Assembly: GCF_022808915.1 (NCBI RefSeq)
Contig: NZ_JAKZFS010000002.1
Coordinates: 186,001-250,000 of the forward strand
Source of the DNA: Fundidesulfovibrio terrae
Lineage (GTDB): Bacteria; Desulfobacterota; Desulfovibrionia; Desulfovibrionales; Desulfovibrionaceae
Length of the DNA: 64,000 bases
Direction of reading: 5' to 3'
The position numbers and the translations under genes were made by a program. Positions 19,053-27,724 of the stretch are shown piece after piece; position 1 is the stretch's first letter, and each line of letters opens with the position of its first letter. The notes beneath the pieces are model-generated. The model saw only the letters and a list, made by a program, of their open reading frames with translations, was not told the origin of the DNA and did not search any database.

Positions 19053-19084
19053 CCGGGGGCGCGGACTCACGTCCGCGCCCCCGG
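19053..19084 (+). terminator. perfect 14-bp hairpin between dsrB and dsrD
   Basis: CCGGGGGCGCGGAC, loop TCAC, then the exact complement GTCCGCGCCCCCGG. No T-tract follows, so it is not a classical terminator. It begins 15 bases after the dsrB stop and ends 21 bases before dsrD. It could protect the dsrAB messenger from exonucleases or lower dsrD expression relative to dsrAB. Confidence 0.7.
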
Positions 19085-19105
19085 CAACATAAAGCGAGGT
19101 TCTCC

Positions 19106-19345
19106 ATGGATGAGGCACAAGCCAGACAGACCATCGTCGACAGCCTGAAGTCGAAGACCAACAAGTCCAAGTTCTACCTGAAGGACTTCTACGCCTTCCT
19201 GCCCGAGATGAAGAAGATGGAAGTGGGCAAGCTGGTCAACAAGATGGTCGCCGAGGGCACCCTGGAATACTGGTCCTCCGGCTCCACCACCATGATCGGC
19301 CTCAAGGGCGCCGGCAAGCAGCACGCCACCGAAGAAGGCGAGTAA
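19106..19345 (+). CDS. dsrD: dissimilatory sulfite reductase-associated protein DsrD
   Basis: A 79-residue protein with the DsrD sequence throughout (MDEAQARQTIVDSLK... SKFYLKDFYAFLP... GTLEYWSSGSTTMIGLKG). The family folds as a winged helix; reports describe it as a stimulator of DsrAB activity rather than a classical DNA-binding regulator. AAGCGAGG precedes the ATG. Its position after dsrB is the usual one in sulfate reducers and separates reductive from oxidative dsr operons. Confidence 0.97.
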   Translation: MDEAQARQTIVDSLKSKTNKSKFYLKDFYAFLPEMKKMEVGKLVNKMVAEGTLEYWSSGSTTMIGLKGAGKQHATEEGE

Positions 19346-19372
19346 GCCGCTTCGGCGTAATATCTTTCTCCG

Positions 19373-19432
19373 CGTCCCGCGCCCGCCTTCCCCGCGACGC
19401 AAGGGCGTCGCCGGCAAGATCGGCGCGGGACG
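19373..19432 (+). promoter_or_regulatory. nested stem-loop in the dsrD-cobB gap
   Basis: An outer perfect 11-bp stem, CGTCCCGCGCC (19373-19383) with GGCGCGGGACG (19422-19432), encloses a perfect inner hairpin GCGACGC-AAGG-GCGTCGC (19394-19411). No T-tract follows. It may reduce read-through into cobB or stabilise the upstream messenger. No cobalamin-riboswitch features such as a B12 box are apparent. Confidence 0.5.
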
Positions 19433-19471
19433 TGGCGCATATCCTGTAGGCCAAAAGGGCCTCCCCTCCCT

Positions 19472-20878
19472 ATGATCCGCATCCCCCGCCTTGTCCTGGC
19501 CGGACTTTCCGGCGGCTCCGGCAAGACCATCGTCTCACTCGGGCTGACGCGCGCCTGGGTGAACCAGGGCCTGGCCGTCGCCCCCTTCAAGAAGGGGCCC
19601 GACTACATCGACGCAGCCTGGCTGAGCCTCGCCGCCAAGCGCGCCGCCAGCAACCTCGATCCCTTCCTCATGGACGAAGCCGCCATGGCCGCCCTCTTCG
19701 CCCACAAGGCCCAGGGTGCGGACTTGGCCTTCACCGAAGGCAACCGGGGACTTTTCGACGGCGGCGACGTCCAAGGGACCTTCTCCACCAGCCAGCTGGC
19801 CCGAAGCCTCGCCTCGCCGCTCATCCTGGTCATCGACGCCACCAAGATGACCCGTACCGTGGCCGCCATTGTCCAGGGCTGCGCCAATTTCGAGCCCGGT
19901 CTCGACCTGGCCGGGGTCATCCTCAACCGCACCGCCGGAGACAGGCACCGCCGCATCCTGCGCGACGCCATCGAGCACTACACCGGCGTTCCGGTGCTGG
20001 GGATGCTCCCCAAGATGCGCGAGAACCCCATCCCCGAACGGCACATGGGCCTCATCTCCAACCGCGAGTACGCGGGGCAGGACGCCATTCTGGAAGGAAT
20101 CGCCACGGTAGTGGGCGACTCGTGCGATCTGGAACGTCTGCTGGAAATCGCCCGGCGCGCCCCGGCCCTCGCGGACCCGCACCACTCCATCTGGCCCGAG
20201 TCCGTCACGGCCGAAAAGCCCCGCATCGGCTACGTCCTGGACGCGGCCCTGTGGTTCTACTACCAGGAGAACCTCGAGGCCCTGCGCCGCGCCGGAGCCG
20301 AACTGGTGGAAGTAAGCCTTCTCTCCGAGGCGCAGTGGCCGAAACTTGACGGACTCTACCTGGGCGGCGGCTTCCCCGAGACCCAGGCCCAAGCCCTGGC
20401 CGACAACGCAGCCGCCCGCGACCGGGTGCGGAACATCTCCAGCGCGGGGCTGCCGGTCTACGCCGAATGCGGCGGGTTCATGTACCTCTGCGAGGAACTC
20501 CACGCCGACGGCAAGATTTACCCCATGGCCGGGGTGTTCCCCCTGGCCACCACGTTGTGCGCCCGGCCCCAGGGGCTGGGTTACGCCGAAGCCTCGGTGG
20601 TGGCGGCCAACCCGTTCCATCCGGTGGGAACGACCCTCAAGGGCCACGAATTCCATTATTCGCGCTGCCTGGCCCGGTCGAGGTATACGGGGCATGGCGA
20701 CAAGCCCGTGTTCGCGCTGCGGATGGAGCGGGGTTCAGGCATGCTGGACGGCCTGGACGGCGTGGTGGCGGGCAACACCTTCGCGGCCTACACGCACATC
20801 CACGCGCTGGGCGCGCGCCACTGGGCGGAAAACTTCGTGCGCGAGGCGGCCAGGGTGAAGACGGCGAGGACGCGTTAG
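19472..20878 (+). CDS. cobB: CobB/CbiA-family cobyrinate a,c-diamide synthase (DsrN-like)
   Basis: A 468-residue glutamine-dependent amidotransferase. The N-terminal ATP-binding domain begins with the P-loop variant GLSGGSGKT and FKKGPDYIDAAW. The C-terminal class I glutaminase-like domain (about residues 265-450) has YLGGGFPE and the nucleophile region YAECGGFMYL. Homologues amidate the a and c carboxyls of cobyrinate. Next to dsr genes the same family (DsrN) is thought to amidate siroheme to the form found in Desulfovibrio DsrAB, which fits its place as fourth gene after dsrABD. Which tetrapyrrole it prefers cannot be read from sequence. Confidence 0.92.
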   Translation: MIRIPRLVLAGLSGGSGKTIVSLGLTRAWVNQGLAVAPFKKGPDYIDAAWLSLAAKRAASNLDPFLMDEAAMAALFAHKAQGADLAFTEGNRGLFDGGDVQGTFSTSQLARSLASPLILVIDATKMTRTVAAIVQGCANFEPGLDLAGVILNRTAGDRHRRILRDAIEHYTGVPVLGMLPKMRENPIPERHMGLISNREYAGQDAILEGIATVVGDSCDLERLLEIARRAPALADPHHSIWPESVTAEKPRIGYVLDAALWFYYQENLEALRRAGAELVEVSLLSEAQWPKLDGLYLGGGFPETQAQALADNAAARDRVRNISSAGLPVYAECGGFMYLCEELHADGKIYPMAGVFPLATTLCARPQGLGYAEASVVAANPFHPVGTTLKGHEFHYSRCLARSRYTGHGDKPVFALRMERGSGMLDGLDGVVAGNTFAAYTHIHALGARHWAENFVREAARVKTARTR

Positions 20879-21346
20879 GCTTGAGGTCCTCGGCGAGGCG
20901 GGAGAGTCGGCGGCGTCGGGGAGCCGGGCAGGGTCCGGATTGGGAGAGCGGGCGAGCGGAAGATGCCCAAGGCGGCCAAAGGGTTTGGGGCCGTCTGGAG
21001 TCCCAGGAAGCTCAGCGTCGAATGATGTGAATATTTCGTGATCCCAAGGGAGGGAGCGCGCCCAGGCGCGTTCCCTCCCTTATTTATTGGGGAATCCGGG
21101 CAAGCGCGCCGTGGAAGGCTGAGCTGGGGAGGAGAGCGGCTGTCGCATAAGCCGCAAAGGCAGTTGTAGTTATGAAAGATATCTCTGGAAAAGAATGTTA
21201 TATTTAAATCATATGTGGAGTTGTGGAGAAAAAGAAACGCAAAGTACACAAAAATGGCTTACATCCACCGCGCATAATGTGGTAGGAGGACGCGACAGTC
21301 GAGCCAGCCTCTTGTGGCAGTAGATAACTAATCAGGAGGGAACCTT
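20879..21346. other. 468-base gap after cobB
   Basis: No convincing gene. Around 20961-20985 is a degenerate left half of the dispersed repeat (GGCGGCCAAAGGG). An intrinsic terminator follows at 21046-21090. From about 21150 to 21260 the base composition turns sharply AT-rich compared with the surroundings, and the last 30 bases hold the ribosome-binding site of the next gene. A 124-codon reverse frame across the gap has no coding character. Confidence 0.6.
21046..21090 (+). terminator. intrinsic terminator after the dsr-cobB operon
   Basis: AAGGGAGGGA pairs exactly with TCCCTCCCTT (21072-21081), with an inner CGCG/CGCG extension around loop CCCAGG. TATTTATT follows. It lies about 170 bases after the cobB stop codon. 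Confidence 0.75.
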
Positions 21347-21610
21347 ATGTCCGGTGGTCCCGTTATGCGCACACTGGGAGTCGCATCTTCAGGCGTCGGA
21401 AACTTCAAGCCGGGAGAAACGGCGGACGTGTTCCCGCCGGTAGCCATGCTGACCATGTTGCGAGTCAGTGAAATTCGAGAAAAGCAACGCAGGGAAGGCA
21501 ATTTCGATTGTTTCGGGAAGGCGTACGCGGGCTGCTGCGATCAACCCTTGTGCTCGTACTACGCTGAATGTGTGGAAATATCGAAAAGCATGCCCGAATT
21601 CGAGGGTTGA
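21347..21610 (+). CDS. small protein with a C-x(8)-CC-x(3)-C-x(5)-C motif
   Basis: An 87-residue protein with AGGAGGG ideally spaced before the ATG. The N-terminal 50 residues are unremarkable. Residues 53-76 read DCFGKAYAGCCDQPLC then YYAEC, a cysteine cluster recalling short Cys motifs in other desulfovibrio proteins of unknown role. It may bind a metal. It stands alone between a terminator and the converging attH gene, after an AT-rich stretch. I do not recognise a family with a function. Confidence 0.65.
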   Translation: MSGGPVMRTLGVASSGVGNFKPGETADVFPPVAMLTMLRVSEIREKQRREGNFDCFGKAYAGCCDQPLCSYYAECVEISKSMPEFEG

Positions 21611-21752
21611 TTGCCGGATGACAGCTGGTGCATCCAAGATGTGATGCCCCTTTCATTGGGAAAATGGCGTCTGCAGTACAAGACGCGCCATAGAGCGCGT
21701 GGCTGTTGCGAGGAAGGCTGCATGCCTTGACCCGTTCAAAAGAACTGTTGCA

Positions 21753-22853
21753 TCAATATCTCGCCGTGAACGCCTTGTCGTACCCCGTCAGTTCCACATA
21801 TCCTTCGCCCGAGACGGGCTGTCCGTCCTTCATGCCCGTGGCCCGCACCAGTCCCTCCCAGTAGTTCACCCCGGTAGTGCCGGGTGTGTTCATTTCCTGG
21901 TCTGAAAGTTCCGGGGTGACCACAAGATCGAAGCCCGGGCCCGTGAACTTCCAGCCGGAAGGATAGCGAGCCTTGGTGCGCGGGCTGGTCCATGTTCCGG
22001 ATGCGGCCAAAGCGAGATCGCGTTGCGGCACGGCCGTGACCGTGGATTCGGGCGAGATCAGGCTGGCGGTAGATGCGGGGGAGATTCCGCCGTCCTTCTG
22101 GCGCAGAAAGAAAGCCATGACGCTCGATCCGTCGCTTAAGCGCAGGCTGAACCAGTCCCAGCCGGTGATGTCAGCTTCCAGGGGGGCCGAAGAGAATTCA
22201 TGGTCCATCCACGCCTGGCCGGTGACTGGGATGGTCTGCCCGTCCAGGATGATTTCGCCGGTCAGGACCATGCGGGGAATGGAGTAATAGCAGCTGGCGC
22301 TTTCGGGCCTTACGCCCTTGCGGCTGTAGCCGCCGGCGCCGTGGGCCGCGGGGTCGCTCATGGGGGTGAGCAGCAGGGAGTAGGCGAAGCCGGAACCCGA
22401 GGCGTTGAGCATGTGCCCGGCGGGGCCGATGTCCAGGTTCCAGTCGCGCAGAAAGATGGAGGTGTTTTGGCCGAACGCCTGAAATCCCGCAAGGTTGAGC
22501 GCTTGGCGGGAGATGCGCTCCGCCTGGACGTGGCGACGCTTGGCCACGTCGGTGAGTGCGGCGTGGCCGAAGAGAATCTGGTTGGAGCGCCAGGCGGAGC
22601 TCTCCTGGGGCCAGGAATCCTCGATGGAGTCGGGCTTCAACTGGCTGCGGAATATGGTGAACTGCATGCCGTAACGCTCGCCTTGCGGCCCGGTGAGCGC
22701 GGCCGTGTAGTACCACCACTCGGTCTTGTAGCCCGGATGCGGGGCATGGTCGCGGGGAAAGTCGAAATCGCACGGCCCGGTCACGGGCTGGAAATCCTGG
22801 GCAACAGCCGGAGCGGCCAGGAGAAAGAGGACCAGGGCCAGAATACGCCGCAT
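21753..22853 (-). CDS. AttH/CrtC-type lipocalin-like exported protein
   Basis: A 366-residue protein with a Sec signal peptide (cleavage near AVAQD, residues 18-19). The mature part matches the AttH/CrtC lipocalin-like family: HPGYKTEWWYYTAAL near 40-55, a central GQAWMDHEFSS and TGWDWFSLRLSDG, and YWEGLVRATG near the end. Related carotenoid 1,2-hydratases share the fold, but the neighbouring ABC genes point to the AttEFGH-type system, where this is the secreted partner. Its ATG overlaps the permease stop codon by one base (TGATG). The substrate is unknown. Confidence 0.85.
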   Translation of the reverse strand: MRRILALVLFLLAAPAVAQDFQPVTGPCDFDFPRDHAPHPGYKTEWWYYTAALTGPQGERYGMQFTIFRSQLKPDSIEDSWPQESSAWRSNQILFGHAALTDVAKRRHVQAERISRQALNLAGFQAFGQNTSIFLRDWNLDIGPAGHMLNASGSGFAYSLLLTPMSDPAAHGAGGYSRKGVRPESASCYYSIPRMVLTGEIILDGQTIPVTGQAWMDHEFSSAPLEADITGWDWFSLRLSDGSSVMAFFLRQKDGGISPASTASLISPESTVTAVPQRDLALAASGTWTSPRTKARYPSGWKFTGPGFDLVVTPELSDQEMNTPGTTGVNYWEGLVRATGMKDGQPVSGEGYVELTGYDKAFTARY

Positions 22854-25420
22854 CAGCGTTCCCTCAGCGTCAGCGCGGGCGGCCGGGAGAGCGCCGCGCG
22901 ACAGGCGGGAGGTCCAGCGGCCAGCACCGCGGCCAGGATGAGCGGGAGCGACAGGGCCAGGGCGCGCCAGTCGGGCAGATAGAGGAAGGTCCAGCCGAAG
23001 GACTGTTTGTTGATGGCGAAGATGAGGATGGCCGAGAGGGCCGCGCCGCCGAGCACGCCCACGATTTCACCGGCCAGCCCCAGGAAGACGGCCTCCCACA
23101 GGACCATGGCCGTGATCTGCCCCCGGCTGGCCCCCACGGCCAGAAGGGTGGAGAGCTGGCGCGAGCGCTCAAGCACACGCACCGTGAGGGTCACCGACAC
23201 GCCGAGCGCGGCCACGCCCAGGGCGATGACCAGCAGCACGCCGGTGATGGCGAAGGTCTCGTCGAAAATTCGGGTGACGGTGGCGTGCAGCAGCGAGCCG
23301 GGCACGCAGTCCAGGCCGTCACCGAAGGGGCCGGAAAGGATCTCGGCGCGCAGGGCCTGGGTCCTGCCGGAGAGGTCGCCGGAACGGTCCTTGAAGTAAA
23401 CGCGCGCACCGCCAGGTTCGCCCTCGCCGCCAAGATCGTAATACGCCTCCAAGTCGAAATAGATTTCCCCGCCTCGCGTGCGGTAGCTGCGCACCACCGC
23501 GGCAACGGGCACGTCGATTTCGGCGTGGCCGACCTGGGCGCGGAAACGGTCCCCGGCGTGCAGTCCGGACTGGTTCGCGAAGGCTTCGGCCACGGCCACG
23601 CCGCGTCCCTGGACAAGCATCTCGCCTGCCTCGGGCAGGCTTTCAAGCACGGAGAAGGTTGAGTGGGTGAGGAGCCCGGCCATGTCGGCGGCCTCGAACT
23701 GGCAGGCCACGCCGCCGATGGACAGGTAGCGGCGCAGGTAGGGCAGCGCGTCCACGTCGCCGCGCGCCTCCAGCCACGGCACGAGGCCGGACGGCAGGGG
23801 GGCGCGGAAATCGTTGAGTTCGGCCATGGCCGGGCGGACAAAGAGGTCCCCGGTGACGGTCTGGTCCAGCCAGAGCACGAAGCTGGCCCGGAAGCTGTGG
23901 ATCATGGTGGACAGAGCCAGGAACAGGGCCATGGCCGTGGCCAGCGCACCCACCGATACGGCTGCGCGGTTTCCGCCGCGTCCGGCCTGGGCCATGGCCA
24001 GCCCGGCCGGGACGCCGCAGGCGCGGGCCAGGGGGGCGGCCAAGGCGATGGTGGCCCGCAGGGCCGCAGGCGAGAGAAGCGCCAGGCCGGTGAAGAGCAG
24101 GAAGATGGCCAGGTAGCCGGGCCAGGCGAATCCGGGACGCCCGGGCAGGGAGCTCAGGGGCCAGGCGGACAACGCCAGTACCAGGCCCCAGACGCTCCAG
24201 GCCGTTCCGCCGCGCTCGGACTGGGCCCGTTCCAGAACGTGCACGGACTGGGCCTCGCGAGGGGACACGCGCATGGCCCGGATGGAGGGTCCAAGCGAGG
24301 CCAGGAGCGACACCGCCACGGTAAGCGCCAGGCACGCGCCGATCTCGAATCCGTCCAGGGCCGCTCGGTCCACGGCCACGCGCACGAAAAGGTTGTTCAC
24401 CGTGGCGTTCACTCCCGCGAGCATCCGCCCTGTGAGCCCGGCGGCCAGTGGCAGCCCGGCCGCGAACCCCAGAGCCCCGAAGAGCCCTCCCTGGAGGAGG
24501 AACAGGCCGCAGACCGACCCCGGACCGGCTCCGAGGCAGCGCAGCACAGCCAGTTCTTTGCGCCGGGAGGCCGCGTCCAGCGACACCAGGCTGTACACCA
24601 GGAACATGCCCACGAAGAGCGACACGAAGGAGAGCACCGTGAGGTTTCGCTGGTACGCCTCGATCATGGCCAGCCCCGAATCGCGCGATTCGCCGGGAGG
24701 CCCGAGGCGCACCCCGGCGGGCAGGGACCGGGCGATGTCCTCCAGGTCCGCGCCGGGAGCGGGGATGAGGTCGATGCGGTCCACCCGCCCCATGAGCCCG
24801 AGGAACTCCTGGGCGGTGGAAATGTCGGCCAGGACGACGTTTCCGGCATCCACTCCGGCCAGGCCGCCCGGGTCCAGCACGCCGAGGACCGTGAAGCGCG
24901 ATTCGCTTGGCCCGCGACGCAGGGTGAACGCCTTCCCGGCCGAGACGCCGAGCCTGTCGGCCAGGGGCTTGCCCACCAGGACCGCACCGGGCACGGCGGG
25001 CAGGTCCATCCATGCGGGCTGCGGCCCTTCTTGTCCGGCCAGGGAGAAGGCGCGCACGGGGCGATCGAGGATGGGGTCGATGCCGATGAACCGGACGGGG
25101 ACCCCGTCCGGGCCGGTGGCGTAGGCCGAAATGACGGGCGAGGCGTTGGCTACGCCGGGGTGGCGCAGGAGCAGGCCCGCGAGGCGTTCGTCCAGGCGCG
25201 ATCCGGGCGAGGCCACGGTGAGGGCCGCGTTGCCGGTGAAGGCGTCCATTCCCAGGCGGAAGGACTCCACCGAGGCGTTCACGGCCAGGCGGACGCTCAG
25301 GAAGACCGAGGCCCCCAGGCTCACGCCCAGGACCACCGCCAGGGTGCGCCAGGGTTTGAGCCGCCACTGCCTAAGCACGAACCAGCAGGCCAGCCGGGCG
25401 AAGTTCAAGAGGCCCCGCAC
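22853..25420 (-). CDS. large FtsX-type ABC transporter permease
   Basis: An 855-residue permease with two MacB/FtsX-like halves. A first membrane segment is near residues 18-38, a periplasmic domain follows, then clusters of membrane segments around 235-400 and 450-560. A second periplasmic domain and three last segments (about 715-850) complete it. It equals AttF plus AttG in one chain. The start is the GTG in GGAGGGGGC-GTG, within the last bases of the ATPase gene (16-base overlap). This class usually acts as a mechanotransmission or lipoprotein-handling exporter rather than a simple pore. Confidence 0.85.
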   Translation of the reverse strand: MRGLLNFARLACWFVLRQWRLKPWRTLAVVLGVSLGASVFLSVRLAVNASVESFRLGMDAFTGNAALTVASPGSRLDERLAGLLLRHPGVANASPVISAYATGPDGVPVRFIGIDPILDRPVRAFSLAGQEGPQPAWMDLPAVPGAVLVGKPLADRLGVSAGKAFTLRRGPSESRFTVLGVLDPGGLAGVDAGNVVLADISTAQEFLGLMGRVDRIDLIPAPGADLEDIARSLPAGVRLGPPGESRDSGLAMIEAYQRNLTVLSFVSLFVGMFLVYSLVSLDAASRRKELAVLRCLGAGPGSVCGLFLLQGGLFGALGFAAGLPLAAGLTGRMLAGVNATVNNLFVRVAVDRAALDGFEIGACLALTVAVSLLASLGPSIRAMRVSPREAQSVHVLERAQSERGGTAWSVWGLVLALSAWPLSSLPGRPGFAWPGYLAIFLLFTGLALLSPAALRATIALAAPLARACGVPAGLAMAQAGRGGNRAAVSVGALATAMALFLALSTMIHSFRASFVLWLDQTVTGDLFVRPAMAELNDFRAPLPSGLVPWLEARGDVDALPYLRRYLSIGGVACQFEAADMAGLLTHSTFSVLESLPEAGEMLVQGRGVAVAEAFANQSGLHAGDRFRAQVGHAEIDVPVAAVVRSYRTRGGEIYFDLEAYYDLGGEGEPGGARVYFKDRSGDLSGRTQALRAEILSGPFGDGLDCVPGSLLHATVTRIFDETFAITGVLLVIALGVAALGVSVTLTVRVLERSRQLSTLLAVGASRGQITAMVLWEAVFLGLAGEIVGVLGGAALSAILIFAINKQSFGWTFLYLPDWRALALSLPLILAAVLAAGPPACRAALSRPPALTLRER

Positions 25421-26100
25421 GCCCCCTCCGAGACGACGCCGTCGGTGATGGTGAGCACCCGGTCGGCCAGGTGGTCGGCCAGGGCGCCGTGGGTGGCGAT
25501 GACCACGGTGCGCCCGAAGCGGGAGGCCAGCTGGGCCAGGTACTCGGTCACGGTGCGCCCGCTGGCGCTGTCCAGATTGCCGGTGGGCTCGTCGGCCAGG
25601 ATCACGGGCGGGTCGTTGATGAGGGCCCGGGCGATCGCGGTGCGTTGCATCTCGCCCCCGGAGAGCTCCTCGGGCAGATGGGCGGCCCGGCGCGACAGAC
25701 CCAGCCATTCCAGGTGGTTCTTGGCCCTCTCCCGGACGCGGGGCAGCGCCTCCCCGGCCAGCAGCGCCGGGAGGCAGACGTTCTCCAGCACGGTCATGGT
25801 GGGCATGAGGTTGAAGCTCTGAAAGACGATGCCCACCACGCGGCGGCGGTACTCCGTGAGCTCGGCCTGTCCGGCCGTGGTCAGGTCGCGCCCGGCCACG
25901 CGTAGTATGCCAGAGGTGGGCGTATCCAGCCCAGCCAGGAGCGACAGCAGGGTGGACTTGCCCGAACCGCTGGCTCCCTTGAGGAGCACCAAGTGGCCCT
26001 CCTCGATGCGGAAGCTGGCCTCGCGCACCCCGGCAACGTCTCCCGCCTGGGTGGCGTAGACGCGCGTCAGCCCCGAGGCGGCGATCATGGGTTCAGCCAT
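25405..26100 (-). CDS. ABC transporter ATPase (LolD/MacB-like, AttE)
   Basis: A 231-residue ATPase. Walker A is GASGSGKST (about residues 43-51), the Q-loop lies in VFQSFNLMPTMTVLENV, the ABC signature is LSGGEMQRTAIARAL (about 146-160), Walker B is VILADEPTGNLD, and the H-loop is ATH. The sequence type is that of ATPases serving FtsX-like permeases. It is first of the three-gene operon (ATPase, permease, lipocalin-like protein), each overlapping the next. The ATG beginning MAEPMIAA is preceded by GAGG. Confidence 0.92.
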   Translation of the reverse strand: MAEPMIAASGLTRVYATQAGDVAGVREASFRIEEGHLVLLKGASGSGKSTLLSLLAGLDTPTSGILRVAGRDLTTAGQAELTEYRRRVVGIVFQSFNLMPTMTVLENVCLPALLAGEALPRVRERAKNHLEWLGLSRRAAHLPEELSGGEMQRTAIARALINDPPVILADEPTGNLDSASGRTVTEYLAQLASRFGRTVVIATHGALADHLADRVLTITDGVVSEGACGAS

Positions 26101-26244
26101 GGGCCGGGACCTCGCGGAAGCGCGCCGGACCCGGCGCCATGAAGAGGGGGATTGCAAGGAACATTGAAAACGGGGTTTCGCGGGATGACATTTGCAGGCT
26201 ATAGCATTCGTGAATATGGAGCGGTCAAGCCGCGCGGAGGCATA

Positions 26245-26829
26245 ATGCTCGAGTTCTGGGCCTGTTTCGTCCCCCTGTTCGTGGCCGTGGACGCCGTGGG
26301 CGTGCTGCCCCTGTTTCTGGGGTTCACCCGGGGCATGGGGCGCAGGGAGATGGCGCCGCTCATCTTCAAGTCGGTACTGTCGGCCACGTTGGTGGCCGGG
26401 GCGTTCGTGCTGTTCGGGACCGAGCTGCTGGTGATGCTCGGCATCACCGTGGACGACTTCATGGTGGCGGGCGGGGCGGTGCTCTTCGTGATCGCGCTGT
26501 CGGACCTGGTGAGCCTGGGCGGCGTGCGCGAGCCGGTGAGCCCGGGTGACCTCGGCGTGGTGCCGCTCGGGATACCGCTCATAGCGGGACCGGCGGTGCT
26601 GACCACGGCCATGCTGCAACGGGAACTGCACGGGGTGGCCATGACCCTGGCGGCGCTTGCGGCCAACACGGCCTTGGCCGGGGCGGTGTTCTCGGCGGCC
26701 GGGCCGCTCAACCGCGTGCTCGGGGTGACCGGGGCCAAAATCGTGTCCAAGATCGCCAACCTGCTGCTGGCGGCCATCGCGGTAATGCTGATCCGCCGGG
26801 GCGTGGCGGGATTCCTGGGGATGGGCTAG
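26245..26829 (+). CDS. MarC-family integral membrane protein
   Basis: A 194-residue protein with six membrane segments, matching the MarC/UPF0056 family: FVPLFVAVDAVGVLPLFLGFT at the N-terminus, GITVDDFMVAGGAVLFVIAL, then PLGIPLIAGPAVLTT. Members were once linked to multiple antibiotic resistance, but that role was not supported and the function remains open. GGAGG lies four bases before the ATG. It is divergent from the ABC operon and ends eight bases from the converging TPR gene. Confidence 0.9.
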   Translation: MLEFWACFVPLFVAVDAVGVLPLFLGFTRGMGRREMAPLIFKSVLSATLVAGAFVLFGTELLVMLGITVDDFMVAGGAVLFVIALSDLVSLGGVREPVSPGDLGVVPLGIPLIAGPAVLTTAMLQRELHGVAMTLAALAANTALAGAVFSAAGPLNRVLGVTGAKIVSKIANLLLAAIAVMLIRRGVAGFLGMG

Positions 26830-26837
26830 GGGCGCGG

Positions 26838-27644
26838 TCAGCCCGCCGCCTGACGTTTTTTCGCCTGGGAGAGCACCTTCTGGGCCAGGACGATATCCGG
26901 CTGGGCTTCCAGGGCCTTGCGGGCCACGGTCACTGCCTCGTCCCATTTGCCGGACCTGGCCGTGAGCTGGGCCGTGGCCGCAAGCCAGAGCGGCGTCTCG
27001 CCGGTCTTCTTCTTGGCCTCGGAGAGCACCTTGAAGGCCGAGTCCGTTTCGCCCAGCTTGGCGGCGGCGGTGACCAGCAGGTCGTAGGCCCTGGCGTTGC
27101 CGGGGCTGGTCTCGATGGCCCCGCGCAGGTACTCCAGCGACGCCTTGTGGTGGCCCTTGTCCATGAGCTTCAGGGCCAGCATGGGGAACAGGCCGTCCTC
27201 GTCCACCCGCAGGGAAACGGCCTCGCGGAAATTGCGCTGGGCCTCCAGCAGGTTGCCTTCCTCGAGAAGCTTCTGTCCCTTGATGAGGAGCTGGTCGATC
27301 TTGAGCTTGCGCTCGCGCATCTGCTCCAGTGATTCTCGGTCCAGGTCCTCCTTGACCTTCTTGTACACGGCGGCCACGTACTGGAAGAGCTTGGCTTCCT
27401 GCCCCTTGGCGTAGGGGATGCCCTTGGGGATGTACTTGAGCACGCGCGGGCTCTTGCTCATGTTGGAGAACGCCTCGCGCAGCTGACTCTCCACCTCCAT
27501 GCGCTCCGTGCTCGGCAGCGTCACCGACACGAAGCTCTTGAGGGCCGCGGCCAACGTGGCCAGCATCCGCAGGTCCTCGTTCTTGAGGTAGGCGGTCTTG
27601 GCCCTGGCCAGGTCTTCCTTGATGGTCTTGCCGGTGATCTTCAT
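26838..27644 (-). CDS. TPR-repeat protein, hypothetical
   Basis: A 268-residue soluble, Lys/Ala/Leu-rich protein. The C-terminal half (about residues 130-262) carries four degenerate tetratricopeptide repeats (GNLLEAQRNFREAVSL, GHHKASLEYLRGAIETSPGN, GETDSAFKVLSEAKKK, GKWDEAVTVARKALEAQPD). The N-terminal half is helical and charged. TPR arrays mediate protein contacts, and no partner is evident. It is downstream of polA on the same strand, 80 bases away. Confidence 0.8.
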   Translation of the reverse strand: MKITGKTIKEDLARAKTAYLKNEDLRMLATLAAALKSFVSVTLPSTERMEVESQLREAFSNMSKSPRVLKYIPKGIPYAKGQEAKLFQYVAAVYKKVKEDLDRESLEQMRERKLKIDQLLIKGQKLLEEGNLLEAQRNFREAVSLRVDEDGLFPMLALKLMDKGHHKASLEYLRGAIETSPGNARAYDLLVTAAAKLGETDSAFKVLSEAKKKTGETPLWLAATAQLTARSGKWDEAVTVARKALEAQPDIVLAQKVLSQAKKRQAAG

Positions 27645-27724
27645 CGCAAAGTGTCCTTCTCGGTGTGGCGTAATAGAGCCATACCCGCGCCCGCGCCCGG
27701 AGGCAATCTCGGGAGTCCCGTGGG

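Noticed and set aside
16470-19118. An 882-codon open frame on the minus strand across dsrAB
   Set aside because: Same effect: third-position GC bias of dsrAB removes stops from the opposite frame. The product has no family features.
19346-19471. A cobalamin riboswitch before cobB
   Set aside because: The gap is only 126 bases and has no B12-box-like sequence; only GC-rich stem-loops are visible.
20875-21249. A 124-codon reverse frame in the gap after cobB
   Set aside because: It runs through a terminator and a repeat fragment, has no good ribosome-binding site, and shows no protein-like pattern.
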